64,000 nt of DNA from Hyalangium ruber. GTDB taxonomy: Bacteria > Myxococcota > Myxococcia > Myxococcales > Myxococcaceae. Below, one piece after another: positions 44,480-53,738 of the stretch. Positions within the stretch are counted from its first letter, which is position 1, and each line of letters opens with the position of its first letter. Where the stretch lies: the NCBI RefSeq assembly GCF_034259325.1, contig NZ_JAXIVS010000009.1, forward strand, positions 1-64,000, in the 5' to 3' direction. The notes under the pieces were generated by a model. It saw nothing but the letters and a program-made list of their open reading frames with translations. It searched no databases and had not been told where the DNA came from. A program made the translations under genes and the position numbers.

Positions 44480-45889
44480 TTACGGCGTGAGGGTGCAGGT
44501 CGCGGCTTGCGTCTGCACGTCGTTGAGGATCTCCGTCAACGCGGCCTCGAGGCTGCTGGCATCGGAGGCGGTGAAGGAGAGGCCGCCGCCCACCTGGGCT
44601 GTGTTCTCGAGCAGGTTGCTCTGGATGCCGTAGCCGATGGTGTGGATCCTCAGGCTCTGAGAGCCGGAGGTATCGAAGTCCCCAATCACGGCGGGCGTGG
44701 CTTGCTGCAGATCCTGGTTGGCCAGCAGCTTGGCCACATCGTCCAGATAGTAGTTGGGGTTGTCATCGATGTAGCTGCTGGGGCTGTTGCCCTTGTCGCG
44801 CATGTTGTAGGGCCCGCAGGGCTTCGAGTCCGAGCAGTACACGGGGCCGCCATTGAGGATGCGCAACTGGCTGACGATGGTGGCCGGGAGGCTGTCCGAG
44901 GTGGGCTCGCCGTCTGAGATGAGGATGATGGCGGAGTGCTGGCAGCCCCAGCACCAGCTGCGCCCCTGCGAGGTGAGCAGGGTGTTGCGGAACCCGCTCG
45001 GGTAGCTGTAGGCCGTCCCGAAGCCAAAGTTGTCGCGGTACACGTCGTCGCCCGAGGTGAAGTAGAAGCCTACGTTGAGCAGCGAGCGGCCCAGCGGCGT
45101 CCCGGTGGTGAAGGACAGCCCGTTGATGGAGTTGATGTAGCTGGCGCGGTTGTTGTCGAAGGCGGATGAGTCGGCGCGGATCTGCAAGCACGACGGGTTC
45201 TGCGACTGCCCCATCTGCGTGCCGAGTGTGGAGTTGGCGAAGTAGCTGAACCCGGCGCGCATGCCGCTCAAGTCCTTGATGGCCTTCTTGATCGCCGCCT
45301 TGACGGTGACGTACTTGGGTGGGTTGAAGTTGAGATAGCGGCCCCAGAAGATGAAGTTGGGGTTGGCCATGTTGCCGCTATTGGTCCCCTGGGCACCCGG
45401 CACCTTGTAGTAGCCCTTGATGTGCAGGCAGCTGAGGCACTGGGTGTAGTCAGCGGCCCCGGTGCTGGACCAGTTGGGTACCTGCGCCTCGCAGGCCTGC
45501 TCCTTCGAGGTCCACTGCGGGGTGGGGTCGGTGCTCTCACCCCAGTACATGTACCCGTAGAACTTGCTGTCCTGGAACAGGTTGGGGAAGCCCGTGTCCG
45601 AGCCCAGTCCCGTGCCCAGGTCCGGGACGGGGTAGGCCGTCTGCGAGTTCCAGCCGCGGCTGACCTGGTCCGCGTCCAGCCGTGGGTTGAAGCATCCTCC
45701 CGTGGTGGTGTCGAAGAACTCCACGTGGTTGCCGCCGGTGACTTGGGGCAGCTCCCGCATCGAGCCGGAGGTGTCGATCAGGAAGTGGATGTTGGGGGGC
45801 GCTACGGTCTGCGCGGAGGCAGCGCCCGCGGTACCGATCAGCATGAGGCCGAGACAGAGGCGAGGGGTGAAGGGACTCCAGCGCTTCAT
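44480..45889 (-). CDS. Secreted von Willebrand factor A domain protein
   Basis: A 469-residue exported protein. Residues 1-27 form a signal peptide ending ASAQ. The vWA domain starts at once with the metal-site motif DTSGS at 39-43, and IILISDGEPTSD lies further on. Inserted segments carry several cysteine pairs (AQVPNW...CLSC). The arrangement resembles the N-terminal part of PilY1-like surface proteins but lacks a recognisable C-terminal propeller. AAGGAG precedes the start. It is probably an adhesive or calcium-binding surface protein. Confidence 0.72.
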   Translation of the reverse strand: MKRWSPFTPRLCLGLMLIGTAGAASAQTVAPPNIHFLIDTSGSMRELPQVTGGNHVEFFDTTTGGCFNPRLDADQVSRGWNSQTAYPVPDLGTGLGSDTGFPNLFQDSKFYGYMYWGESTDPTPQWTSKEQACEAQVPNWSSTGAADYTQCLSCLHIKGYYKVPGAQGTNSGNMANPNFIFWGRYLNFNPPKYVTVKAAIKKAIKDLSGMRAGFSYFANSTLGTQMGQSQNPSCLQIRADSSAFDNNRASYINSINGLSFTTGTPLGRSLLNVGFYFTSGDDVYRDNFGFGTAYSYPSGFRNTLLTSQGRSWCWGCQHSAIILISDGEPTSDSLPATIVSQLRILNGGPVYCSDSKPCGPYNMRDKGNSPSSYIDDNPNYYLDDVAKLLANQDLQQATPAVIGDFDTSGSQSLRIHTIGYGIQSNLLENTAQVGGGLSFTASDASSLEAALTEILNDVQTQAATCTLTP

Positions 45890-46161
45890 GGGGCTTCTCC
45901 TTGGATGCGGCGCGGTAGGGCGAGGAGGCCCGGGCCCTCCTCGCTTGCCCGTGCGCTCTGCAAGGGACGCCCCATCTCCGACGCGCTACCAAGTCAGCGA
46001 AAACACAGAGATGGAGGGCGGGGCGCGCAACGGGCTGCGCCTCGCAAGTTTTGCACCCCGCAAAGTTTGGAGGCTCTTCATGGACCTTCAGTGTCAGGTA
46101 GGATGAACCGCACCCTACTTACCAGGTTACATGCGCGTGGCGTGTGTGGTAGGGACGGGCC

Positions 46162-46728
46162 ATGTTCATCTGGTTTCGCCGCCTCTTCGCGGCGCGCCCC
46201 CAGGCGCCCAGCCTTCCTGGGGAAGCACTCCCTCCGGAGGTTCCTCCCCCCTGGGCCATGACGCTGCTGGAGGCCGTCCAGAAGTCTTCGCGTGCGCAGG
46301 CCCGTTTGACGCTCCAGGTCGAGGATCTGGACCGGAAGCTGGAAGGCGGATTCGCCGAGGTGAGGAACTCGCTCTCTTCCTGGAAGAGCGCCGCGACGGG
46401 GGGAGCGCCGGATTCCAGCCTTCGCTGGGACGCGGTGTTGGATGCGCTGGATCTGCTCGACGAGGCGGCCCAGGTCGCGGACCCGGCTCTCGCGCCGGGG
46501 CTGACAGGGGTGGCGGCTCGGCTCGAGCGGTTCCTGGGGCAGTCAGGGCTGACGCGCCTGGTCCCGCTGGGGCATCCGCCCGACGGGCGTCTGTTCCGTG
46601 TCGTGGGCACTCAGCCCCACGACAGTCTCCCCGAGGGCGCCATCGCCCGCGTCGTGCGCGCGGCCGTCCTTCGAGGCGAATACCTCGTTCGTGAGGGCGA
46701 GGCCATCACCGTGAGGAAGCTGCCATGA
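46162..46728 (+). CDS. grpS: GrpE-like nucleotide exchange factor, GrpS type
   Basis: A 188-residue protein. The middle (about 35-75) is a coiled coil and the C-terminal block (HDSLPEGAIARVVRAAVLRG, then EYLVREGEAITVRKL) resembles the GrpE beta domain, including the final V-x-V-x-K strand. It shares ATGA with the Hsp70 gene that follows. The pair matches the grpS-sglK arrangement described in Myxococcus xanthus, where it affects extracellular fibrils and social motility. The symbol is assigned on that arrangement plus weak sequence similarity. Confidence 0.68.
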   Translation: MFIWFRRLFAARPQAPSLPGEALPPEVPPPWAMTLLEAVQKSSRAQARLTLQVEDLDRKLEGGFAEVRNSLSSWKSAATGGAPDSSLRWDAVLDALDLLDEAAQVADPALAPGLTGVAARLERFLGQSGLTRLVPLGHPPDGRLFRVVGTQPHDSLPEGAIARVVRAAVLRGEYLVREGEAITVRKLP

Positions 46729-48398
46729 GCCATGCATTCGGCATTGACCTGGGCACCACCAACTCGGTCATCGCCCATCTCGTCGACGGGCGCCCGGTGG
46801 CGATCCCCATCGACGGCAGCCCCATCGTCCCTTCGGTGGTGCTCTACACGGACGAGCGTGTCGTGGTGGGGCGCGAGGCGCGCAACCTCGAACTGCAACT
46901 GCCCGAGCGGTGCATTCGCTCGGTGAAGCGCAAGATGGGAACCGCGCACCGCTACGCCCTCACTGGGCGTGAGCTGACTCCCGAGCAGGTCTCCGCCGAC
47001 ATCCTCTCGGCGCTCAAGCGCGGAGCGGAGAAGGCCACGGGCGGCCCCGTGCGGGAGGTAGTCATCACCGTGCCCGCCTATTTCGATGACGCCCAGCGTC
47101 GCGCGACCCTGGAGGCCGGCGAGCGCGCGGGGCTCCACGTGCTGCGGTTGCTCAACGAGCCCACCAGCGCTTCGCTTGTCTATGACCGGCTGCTCGAGCC
47201 GGAGTCCGTGAGCGGGGGGGAGTCCGAGATCCTCCTCGTCTACGATCTGGGAGGCGGCACGTTCGACGTCTCGGTGCTCGAGGTCTTCCACGGGGTGCGT
47301 GAGGTGCGCGCCACCACGGGCAACACCCACCTGGGCGGCGACGACTTCGATGAAAAGCTGATGCAGCTCTTCCTCGATGAGCTCAAGCGCACCCAGGCCG
47401 TAGATCCGCGCGAGGACCTCCGGGCCATGGCGCGTCTGCGCCGCCTGGCAGAGGAGACGAAGATCCGCCTCTCGTCGGATATCGCGGTGCATGTGCGCGA
47501 GGAGTTCCTCACCCAGGCCCAGGGCAAGCCCGTTCACCTCGAGATGGAAGTGCGCAGGCGCACCTTCGAGGAGCTCATCGAGCCGCTGCTCGAGTCCACC
47601 GTGGCCCTGGCCCGTCAGGCGCTGGCGGACGCGCGGCTCGAGGGGCAGTCCCTCTCGCGGGTGTGCCTGGTAGGCGGCTCGACGCGCATTCCCAAGGTGC
47701 GCGAGCTCCTCGAGGAGGCGTTCGGAGCGGACATCCACGAGGAGGTGGATCCGGATCTGGCGGTGGGGCTGGGCGCGGCCATCCAGGCGGGCCTGCTCTC
47801 GGGTGAGCCCGTGGAGCGCATCCTGGTGGACGTGGCCTCTCACACCCTGGGGGTGCGGGCGCTCGGCCAGGACGATGTGCTGCGCGCCGAGCCAGACACC
47901 TTCGCGCCCGTCCTGCGCCGGAACACGGTGCTTCCGGCCGTGAAGGTGGAGGAGTTCTACACCCTGGTGCCCGAGCAGAAGCTCATCGAGGTCGAGGTGT
48001 TTCAGGGCGAATCGCACCGGGCCTCGGAGAACACGCGGGTAGGGGCCTTCGACTTCCCGCTCGATCCTCGGCCGGAGAACTCTCCGGTCCGGATGGAGTT
48101 CGCCTACGATCTCAATGGGGTGGTGAAGGTCTCGGTCAGCCAGCCCGGCACGAAGAACGCCAAGACAGTCGCCCTCGCGCTAGCGGATGCGGGCAAGGCC
48201 ACCCAGAGTCTGGCGGCCCAGAGCGCCGTGGAACGCAAGGCGCGGGCTTTGGCGGCGCGCCTGCCACCCACGCTACGCGTCGAACTGGAGCGACTGCTCG
48301 ACCAGTACACGGCGGCGGAGGGCGCTTCTCGCGAGCGAGCCGAGGAGGCGCTGCTGGACTTCTTCCTCGAGTACGAGGCCGAACATCGGGAGCCCTGA
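46725..48398 (+). CDS. sglK: Short Hsp70 chaperone, SglK-like
   Basis: A 557-residue Hsp70. The start [19 protein letters not shown], the [13 protein letters not shown] loop near 174 and [20 protein letters not shown] near 313 define the ATPase domain. A beta substrate-binding domain follows (about 380-490), but the helical lid is short compared with DnaK (about 638 residues). Placement between a GrpE-like gene and a large helical protein gene matches the Myxococcus sglK operon, required there for fibril/exopolysaccharide production and group motility. Confidence 0.85.
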   Translation: MSHAFGIDLGTTNSVIAHLVDGRPVAIPIDGSPIVPSVVLYTDERVVVGREARNLELQLPERCIRSVKRKMGTAHRYALTGRELTPEQVSADILSALKRGAEKATGGPVREVVITVPAYFDDAQRRATLEAGERAGLHVLRLLNEPTSASLVYDRLLEPESVSGGESEILLVYDLGGGTFDVSVLEVFHGVREVRATTGNTHLGGDDFDEKLMQLFLDELKRTQAVDPREDLRAMARLRRLAEETKIRLSSDIAVHVREEFLTQAQGKPVHLEMEVRRRTFEELIEPLLESTVALARQALADARLEGQSLSRVCLVGGSTRIPKVRELLEEAFGADIHEEVDPDLAVGLGAAIQAGLLSGEPVERILVDVASHTLGVRALGQDDVLRAEPDTFAPVLRRNTVLPAVKVEEFYTLVPEQKLIEVEVFQGESHRASENTRVGAFDFPLDPRPENSPVRMEFAYDLNGVVKVSVSQPGTKNAKTVALALADAGKATQSLAAQSAVERKARALAARLPPTLRVELERLLDQYTAAEGASRERAEEALLDFFLEYEAEHREP

Positions 48399-48401
48399 GC
48401 C

Positions 48402-50387
48402 ATGGCGAGGCCCAAGAGCGAAGAGCTTCAGCACCGCAGGTGGTTGGAGGATGCCCGGAAGCACCTGGGGCGGGGAGATCTGGACAGCGCGTTGCCGGTG
48501 TTGCTCCGGTTGCCCACGCCGCTGCGGGAAGAAGTGCTCCCTCGCGGTGCTGCCCTCTTTCGGAAGGGGGTCCACGAGCAGCACCATCGGGGGGCCTGGG
48601 GCACGCTCAGCACCCTGGCCGCGCGGGCGGAAGCCGAACCGGGCCTGGTGGAGCGAGGCGTGGAGGCAGGGGAGGCTCGGGCCACGTTCTGGCCGTTGAT
48701 GTGGGCGGCGGCTCGGGCTCGGGAGTGGGCCCGTGCCCAGCGGCTGTGGCAACCTCTCTCTGGCGTGGCGCGAGCGCACGCGCCCGTGCTGGCCGGGGCG
48801 GTGGACTCCTGGCTCTCCGCTCAGGGCGCTCCCTCCTCCGAGGCGTTGGCGCCCGCCCTCGCTTGCTTGCCTCCCGTGGATCCGCGCCTCGGTGTCGAGC
48901 CCTCGCGTCAGCACGCCTCCCCGCCGCCTCCCCGCTCCGTGGCGGAGGTGGAAGGTGCGCTCCTCGTCCTGTGCGCGCTCGAGCCCTTCCCTGTTTTCGC
49001 CGGCCGTGCCGAGACTTGGGCACGGGAGGCGCCGGCCGATGTGGTTTCGGCGGTGTGGGAACTGGCGGGGCAACTGGCGGCGCGAGAGCTGTGGCTTCGG
49101 GCGGCGGCGGGCAAGGGCGGAGCGGTGCTGCGGGAGCCGTCCTTGCTGCTGGCCCGGGCAGTGCGTGAGGGGGGGGCCGTCCAGGCGCTGGAGACTCCGA
49201 CGCTCCAGGCGCTACGGGTGGTGACCACGCGCCTGCGCGAGGCAGGCCTCTGTCACACGGAGGAGGCAGAGGCATGGTGTGCCCTGGCCCAGGCGGCGGC
49301 ACTCTTCCCGGAGGCCCGGCCCTGGGTGGTTCAGGCGGTGTCCGGGGTTCGGTTCTCGGAGGCGGCCCTTCCCCGAGCGCTTCGCCTCTATGAGACGCTG
49401 CTGGCCCTTGGCCCGGACGCGACGCTCTGGGGGCGGGCCTTCCTGTCCTGGTGCCAGCAGGAGCCCGAGGCGTACAGCGCGCCCAAGTGGCTCCAGGAGG
49501 GCTTGCGCCAGCTGCTCGCGACGCAGGCGTCCGCCCTGTTGGCTTGGCTGAGGGGGGCGTCGCCCTCGGACCGTGCGGAGCTGATCGAATGTGTGGCCTC
49601 CACCTGCGCGGTGAGCCTGGTGGAGTCCTGGGTGGAGGCGTGCTGGGAGGAGGCTGACGAAGCGCTGCGACGCGAGTTGAGCGAGGCCATCTCCATCCTG
49701 CTGGACCGCAGCCGCTCCAAGAAAGGGGGACGGGGGCTGGAGCAGGTGCTGCACGGCGCGCGAGACCTGGATGACGTGGCGCGCGTGTTGATGGATGTGG
49801 AAGGGGCACTGGAGGAGGTTCATACGCTCATGCGGCTCTCTCCAGAGGGCCTGCGCATCTGGCGCCGCTTTGCTCCCCGGGTGCTGTCCTACCGGGCGGA
49901 GTTCCTGGAGGAGGCGGTGCGCCAGGCCGCTTCGGATACCGAGATGTGGGAGGCCGTCGAGCGGTATCTGGCGGCGCGTCCCGGGGACACGGGGCATCTC
50001 GAGGTGCTGCGCACGCTGGAGGTGTTCGAGCACGGGGCGCTCGCGAAGCGTGTCCTGGCTCTGTGGCTGGAGCGACGCGCGAACAACGTGCAGGCGCTGG
50101 CGGAGGCGGCCGTGGCCTCCGAGCAGATGGGCACCCCCTGCAAGTACAGCCACAAGGTGTTGGAGGCCTTCCTGCGGGCCCTGGAGGAGCAGGCTCCCTC
50201 CGTGCTCTCCGGGGCGATGAAACAGGCACAGGAGCTGGCTCGTGGGCATCAGGTTCGGTTGCGCAAGCGCGGGGCCTCCGGGAAGAAGAAGGCTGACACG
50301 AAGGACCCTATGGCCCGCGCCTCCTCGCGCCGACGCACGACTCGGAAGAAGGCTCCCAAGGGTGAGGGAGAAGGAGGCCCAGGATGA
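48402..50387 (+). CDS. Large helical protein of the Hsp70 operon, function unknown
   Basis: A 661-residue protein rich in Ala, Leu, Glu and Arg and almost wholly helical, with repeated helix-turn-helix spacing like TPR or HEAT proteins. No cysteine pattern, signal peptide or membrane helix is seen. The last 50 residues are strongly basic (RKRGASGKKK, RRRTTRKK) and may contact nucleic acid or acidic polymer. It starts three bases after the Hsp70 stop and overlaps the J-like gene by four bases, so it is probably a client or adaptor of this chaperone set. Confidence 0.65.
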   Translation: MARPKSEELQHRRWLEDARKHLGRGDLDSALPVLLRLPTPLREEVLPRGAALFRKGVHEQHHRGAWGTLSTLAARAEAEPGLVERGVEAGEARATFWPLMWAAARAREWARAQRLWQPLSGVARAHAPVLAGAVDSWLSAQGAPSSEALAPALACLPPVDPRLGVEPSRQHASPPPPRSVAEVEGALLVLCALEPFPVFAGRAETWAREAPADVVSAVWELAGQLAARELWLRAAAGKGGAVLREPSLLLARAVREGGAVQALETPTLQALRVVTTRLREAGLCHTEEAEAWCALAQAAALFPEARPWVVQAVSGVRFSEAALPRALRLYETLLALGPDATLWGRAFLSWCQQEPEAYSAPKWLQEGLRQLLATQASALLAWLRGASPSDRAELIECVASTCAVSLVESWVEACWEEADEALRRELSEAISILLDRSRSKKGGRGLEQVLHGARDLDDVARVLMDVEGALEEVHTLMRLSPEGLRIWRRFAPRVLSYRAEFLEEAVRQAASDTEMWEAVERYLAARPGDTGHLEVLRTLEVFEHGALAKRVLALWLERRANNVQALAEAAVASEQMGTPCKYSHKVLEAFLRALEEQAPSVLSGAMKQAQELARGHQVRLRKRGASGKKKADTKDPMARASSRRRTTRKKAPKGEGEGGPG

Positions 50388-50764
50388 CGCTGCCCGACGA
50401 GCCTTTCGCCGTATTGAGCATGACGCCCACGCTGGATCTGTCGCTCGTCAAGCGCGCCTACTTCGCCGCGTTGGCTCGGCACCCACCCCACCAGGATCCA
50501 AAGGAGTTCCAGCGGGTGCGTGGGGCTTATGAGGCGCTGACTCGCCCGGGAGGGCTGGCGGCGGCGTACCTTGCCAGCCCCGTGGACGTGAAGAAGCTGG
50601 CCTCCGAGGCGCGCGAGCGCTTCGACGCATTGCTCGTGAAGGCCGCCCAAGTGGCGTCGGCTGAGCGAGCCGGGCAGGAGGTCCTGGCGCGGTTCGTGGA
50701 GCGGTGCTCCCGGATGGGGTGGGAGGAGGCGCTGCGAGTCTGCGGCGCGGAGCCACGGCACTGA
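50384..50764 (+). CDS. J-domain-like protein with altered HPD motif
   Basis: A 126-residue protein. The first 55 residues follow J-domain order: DLSLVKRAYFAALAR for helix II, a loop, then EFQRVRGAYEAL for helix III. In the loop, however, the HPD tripeptide that stimulates Hsp70 is HPP (33-35), followed by HQDP. The C-terminal half is helical without a zinc finger. It is the last gene of the operon and overlaps the preceding gene by ATGA. It is either a silent J-like regulator or a J-protein with a shifted acidic residue. Confidence 0.65.
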   Translation: MTLPDEPFAVLSMTPTLDLSLVKRAYFAALARHPPHQDPKEFQRVRGAYEALTRPGGLAAAYLASPVDVKKLASEARERFDALLVKAAQVASAERAGQEVLARFVERCSRMGWEEALRVCGAEPRH

Positions 50765-50797
50765 GAAGCTCGCGCTGTCAGCTCGCTTCCGTGGTGC

Positions 50798-51382
50798 CTA
50801 CGTGCCGAGCCGCCCTCGACTTTCGAGGACTCTGTCGATCATCAGCTCGTGCAGCGCGTAGAGCTGCTGGGCTTTCTCCTCGCCCTCGAGGAATGCCAGC
50901 GCGCCGGCCATGGCCTCCAACGTCGACATGCCCTCGGGGTGGGGCGGGCGGCGCAGCCGGCGTGTGTCGGGGGCTGGTGGAGGCAGTGTGAGCCCTGGCA
51001 ACCTTCGTAAGGCAGGCACGCGCTGGACCATGCGGCGGGCCTGCCCCCAGTTCCCATCGAGCACCACCAGCCGCTTCGGCAGTGACGCATCCGGCGCCGG
51101 GGCCGGAGCACCTGGGAACAACAGCCAGGTGTCGGGCTGCTCCAGCACCGAGGCATCGAACCGCTCGCCCGGAGCGCCATACGTGAGCACCTGGCAGCGA
51201 GATAGGGCGAGCGCGGCCATGCGAGCCGTGTTGGTGGACTTCTCCTTCTCCTTGTTATGGCGGATGACGAGGAACTCAGTGCGCGTGTCGATGCGGGGCA
51301 CCTCCGCGCACAAGCACAAGCGCGTGGGGAGGTAGCACCGCGGACAGCGGCCGGCGAGGTCCTCCGGGGTGCGAGACCTCAT
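50798..51382 (-). CDS. DTW-domain protein (tRNA acp3U transferase family)
   Basis: A 194-residue member of the DTW/TapT family, which transfers the aminocarboxypropyl group of SAM to uridine in tRNA. The N-terminal metal-binding cysteines are CPRC (13-16) and CLC (23-25), the family motif appears as LDGNWGQARRM in place of DxTW, and STLEAMAGAL follows near 151. It is shorter than the E. coli enzyme. It overlaps the gene upstream in the same operon by four bases. Confidence 0.82.
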   Translation of the reverse strand: MRSRTPEDLAGRCPRCYLPTRLCLCAEVPRIDTRTEFLVIRHNKEKEKSTNTARMAALALSRCQVLTYGAPGERFDASVLEQPDTWLLFPGAPAPAPDASLPKRLVVLDGNWGQARRMVQRVPALRRLPGLTLPPPAPDTRRLRRPPHPEGMSTLEAMAGALAFLEGEEKAQQLYALHELMIDRVLESRGRLGT

Positions 51383-51936
51383 GTGCCGAGCTTGTTCTGG
51401 CGCCGGTACTGCTCCATCAACGTCCGGGCCTCGCGCAGCTTCTCCTCGACGAAGCGATCATCCGCATCCGGCTCGTAGTCCTCTTGCGTGTCGAGCTGGA
51501 AGAGGGCCGCGAGGCTGCCCGGAGTCACCTCGAGCCACTCGGCGGTGCGGCTCAGCGCCACCTGGCGGCGGCCGGCGAACGTCTCTGGCCCATCCTCTGG
51601 GCCGCACCGGCAGATGCGCGCCGAGTCCCCCGTCACATCCACGTAGAGCCCGAGCACCTCGGCGTTCAGCTCCGCCGCCAGCGAGCAGGTGGCCTCGCTC
51701 ACGTACGCGGCCAGGGCGTGCGCGGCCGAGCGCTCCGAGAGCGAGCGCACCATGAAGATCTTCCACCCCGCCTGGCTCAAGGGCCCTGCCTCCTCCAGCG
51801 GGGTGAGCTCCGCGGGAGGCGCCTGGATGCGACTGAGCAGTCGACGCACCGGGGACTCGAGGCGCTCCGCGCGCGCATGCGAGGCCGGGCAGAAGAAGAT
51901 GACGCGGTAGTCGCGGCTGTCGACAGAGGGTTCCAT
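51379..51936 (-). CDS. Hypothetical protein coupled to the DTW-domain gene
   Basis: A 185-residue soluble protein not recognised from sequence. The N-terminus DYRVIFFCPASHARAERL is strand-helix, a central part has AELNAEVLGLYVDVTGDSARICRCG, and the C-terminus EKLREARTLMEQYRRQN is a helix. The start at 51936 is the first ATG of the block with a weak ribosome binding site. ATGA overlap with the DTW gene suggests co-translation, so a role near RNA modification is possible but unproven. Confidence 0.6.
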   Translation of the reverse strand: MEPSVDSRDYRVIFFCPASHARAERLESPVRRLLSRIQAPPAELTPLEEAGPLSQAGWKIFMVRSLSERSAAHALAAYVSEATCSLAAELNAEVLGLYVDVTGDSARICRCGPEDGPETFAGRRQVALSRTAEWLEVTPGSLAALFQLDTQEDYEPDADDRFVEEKLREARTLMEQYRRQNKLGT

Positions 51937-51960
51937 ACGGCGGGGCGGAGAGAGGGGCTC

Positions 51961-52000
51961 CTTGAATAGCGATTTAATCATGATACATGAGTTATTCAAG
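51961..52000. promoter_or_regulatory. AT-rich nested palindrome between DMT exporter and hypothetical gene
   Basis: CTTGAATA at 51961-51968 is mirrored by TATTCAAG at 51993-52000 (written on the plus strand), and inside lies TCATG-ATA-CATGA. The block stands out as AT-rich in very GC-rich surroundings and includes the stop codon of the exporter gene. It may be an operator or an mRNA structure before the next gene; there is no T run for a classical terminator. Confidence 0.45.
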
Positions 52001-52862
52001 AAGTACTGGAAATTGGGGCTAGAGGGGAATCTTCTGGGACGCGAGATTCCGCGGCGACCCAGACACCGACGCCGAGCACGAGGGCGCCTCCGAGCAGGCC
52101 CCATGAGCCGAGCGCCTCGCTGAAGAATACCCAGCCGACGAGGGAGGCGGTGAGTGGCTCCAGGTAGGTGAGCGCGCTGGCGGCGGCGGTGGGGATTCGT
52201 CGCAGGCCGGAGTTGAAGAGGATGTTGCCGATCAGGCCGGACAGCACGCCACCGGCGACGACCCAGAGCACGGGCAATTCGAGCGGCGGCAGAGCGCTGC
52301 GGCCGAAGAAGAGCAGCAGCGTGGCGACGGCGATGGCGGCGTGAACCGAGGTGACGCCCAGGGGAGACCAGACGCGCGCGGCCTCCTTGGCGCCGAAGAC
52401 GGTGATGGCGAAGAAGATGGCGCTCGCGCCACCGAGCGCCGCCGTCCACCCGGAGAAGTCCTCTCCGGGCTTCCAGATGAGCAGTCCCAGGCCGATCAGG
52501 GTGAGGGGAGTGCCGAGCAGGGCTCGCATCGAGCGCCGCTCCCGCATGACCCACGGCGCGGCCAGGGCCACCAGCAGGGGCGCGAGGTAGTGGGTGAGGA
52601 CGGCCACGGCGACGGGGCCCCGCCTCACGGCCGCGAAGAAGAGGGCCACGTTGATGGCGTCGGCCACCCCCATGGCCACGAGTGCTATCAGGGCGCGGCG
52701 ATCCCGCAGGGCCTCGCGCCGAAGCAGGAAGGGCGCGGGCAGAGACATGATGAGCAGGGCGAGCAGGGCGTTCTGCGCGCCCGTGAGTCCCGCTTGCCGA
52801 AGGAAGAGCGGCCAGCAGCCCCAAAGGGTGGCTCCAGCCGCGACCATGGCGAAGTACCGCAC
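51996..52862 (-). CDS. DMT-superfamily (EamA) transporter
   Basis: A 288-residue integral membrane protein with ten predicted helices in two EamA halves, e.g. MVAAGATLWGCWPLFLRQAG at the start and WVVAGGVLSGLIGNILFNSG in the second half. Family members export amino acids or metabolites; the substrate cannot be told. The GTG start at 52862 has AGGAG six bases upstream. The coding end runs into the palindrome at 51961-52000. Confidence 0.87.
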   Translation of the reverse strand: MRYFAMVAAGATLWGCWPLFLRQAGLTGAQNALLALLIMSLPAPFLLRREALRDRRALIALVAMGVADAINVALFFAAVRRGPVAVAVLTHYLAPLLVALAAPWVMRERRSMRALLGTPLTLIGLGLLIWKPGEDFSGWTAALGGASAIFFAITVFGAKEAARVWSPLGVTSVHAAIAVATLLLFFGRSALPPLELPVLWVVAGGVLSGLIGNILFNSGLRRIPTAAASALTYLEPLTASLVGWVFFSEALGSWGLLGGALVLGVGVWVAAESRVPEDSPLAPISSTS

Positions 52863-53114
52863 GTGAACTCCTGAAGGCCGGGGCACTCCGCCCCGGAGGC
52901 GCGCAGCGTAGATCAGCGCGGGGAGATGTGAACGGGGATGCCCTTGGGGGCAGGGTGTCGCCTCTCTGTCGGTGGGAGGGCGGGCAGGCGCCAAGGGCGT
53001 CGTCAGTGACCGTCAACGCCGGTGACAGCGCCCGTGCCAACCCCGCGAGAAGAGGCGCGAAGAACGATGGCACGGAGGGTGCTCCAGGGTTGGGGCAGAG
53101 GAGGGACACACCCG

Positions 53115-53723
53115 ATGAACCTGACCCGTGACCTGCGCTCCGCCATCGTCGATGTCGGCGTGGCGCTGAGACGCCCCGAGGAGTTCACCACCCGCTGGAG
53201 GGACCGCCGGCTCACCGCCGGTCCGCGCCCGCTCATCTTCCCCGTGCTCCTGGCGAACGCGGTGCTGGGCATCGCCGCGTACGGCCTGGTGATGCGGCTG
53301 CACGAGGGCTGGGGAGGCATGTTGGGCGGACTGCTCAAGGCGCCGGTGGCGGCGGGGTTGGCGTGGACCATCGCGCTGCCGGCGCTCTACATCCTCAACT
53401 CGGCGTTGGGCTCGAAGCTGGACGCCTCCACGACGCTGCTGGCGGCGCTCACCACGGTGAGCTTCGGCTCGCTGGCGCTGCTGGCGAGCGTTCCCATCAC
53501 CTGGTTCTTCGGGCTGGCGCTGCCGTACGGCTTCGTGCGGCTGGCGGTGAACCTCACCGTCTTCGCGGGGGTGGGCGTGTGCATGGTGGACGTGTTCCTG
53601 CGGACCATGAAGGCGCTGGAGCCCGAGCGCAGCCGCGCCTACGCCCTGCTGTGGCTGGCGCTGGTGGGCGTCATCGGCGCGGAGTTGATGACGCTGTTCT
53701 CCCTCTTCCGCTTCGACGCGTGA
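53115..53723 (+). CDS. Yip1-like multi-pass membrane protein
   Basis: A 202-residue protein with four to five hydrophobic helices beginning near residue 40 (PLIFPVLLANAVLGIAAYGL). The soluble N-terminus (RPEEFTTRWRDRR) before the helices, and the ordering of the helices, recall the Yip1 family. The start at 53115 has GGAGG about ten bases upstream. It is the first of four closely spaced genes that end with a histidine kinase. Confidence 0.6.
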   Translation: MNLTRDLRSAIVDVGVALRRPEEFTTRWRDRRLTAGPRPLIFPVLLANAVLGIAAYGLVMRLHEGWGGMLGGLLKAPVAAGLAWTIALPALYILNSALGSKLDASTTLLAALTTVSFGSLALLASVPITWFFGLALPYGFVRLAVNLTVFAGVGVCMVDVFLRTMKALEPERSRAYALLWLALVGVIGAELMTLFSLFRFDA

Positions 53724-53738
53724 CCCTTGGAGGCTGCC

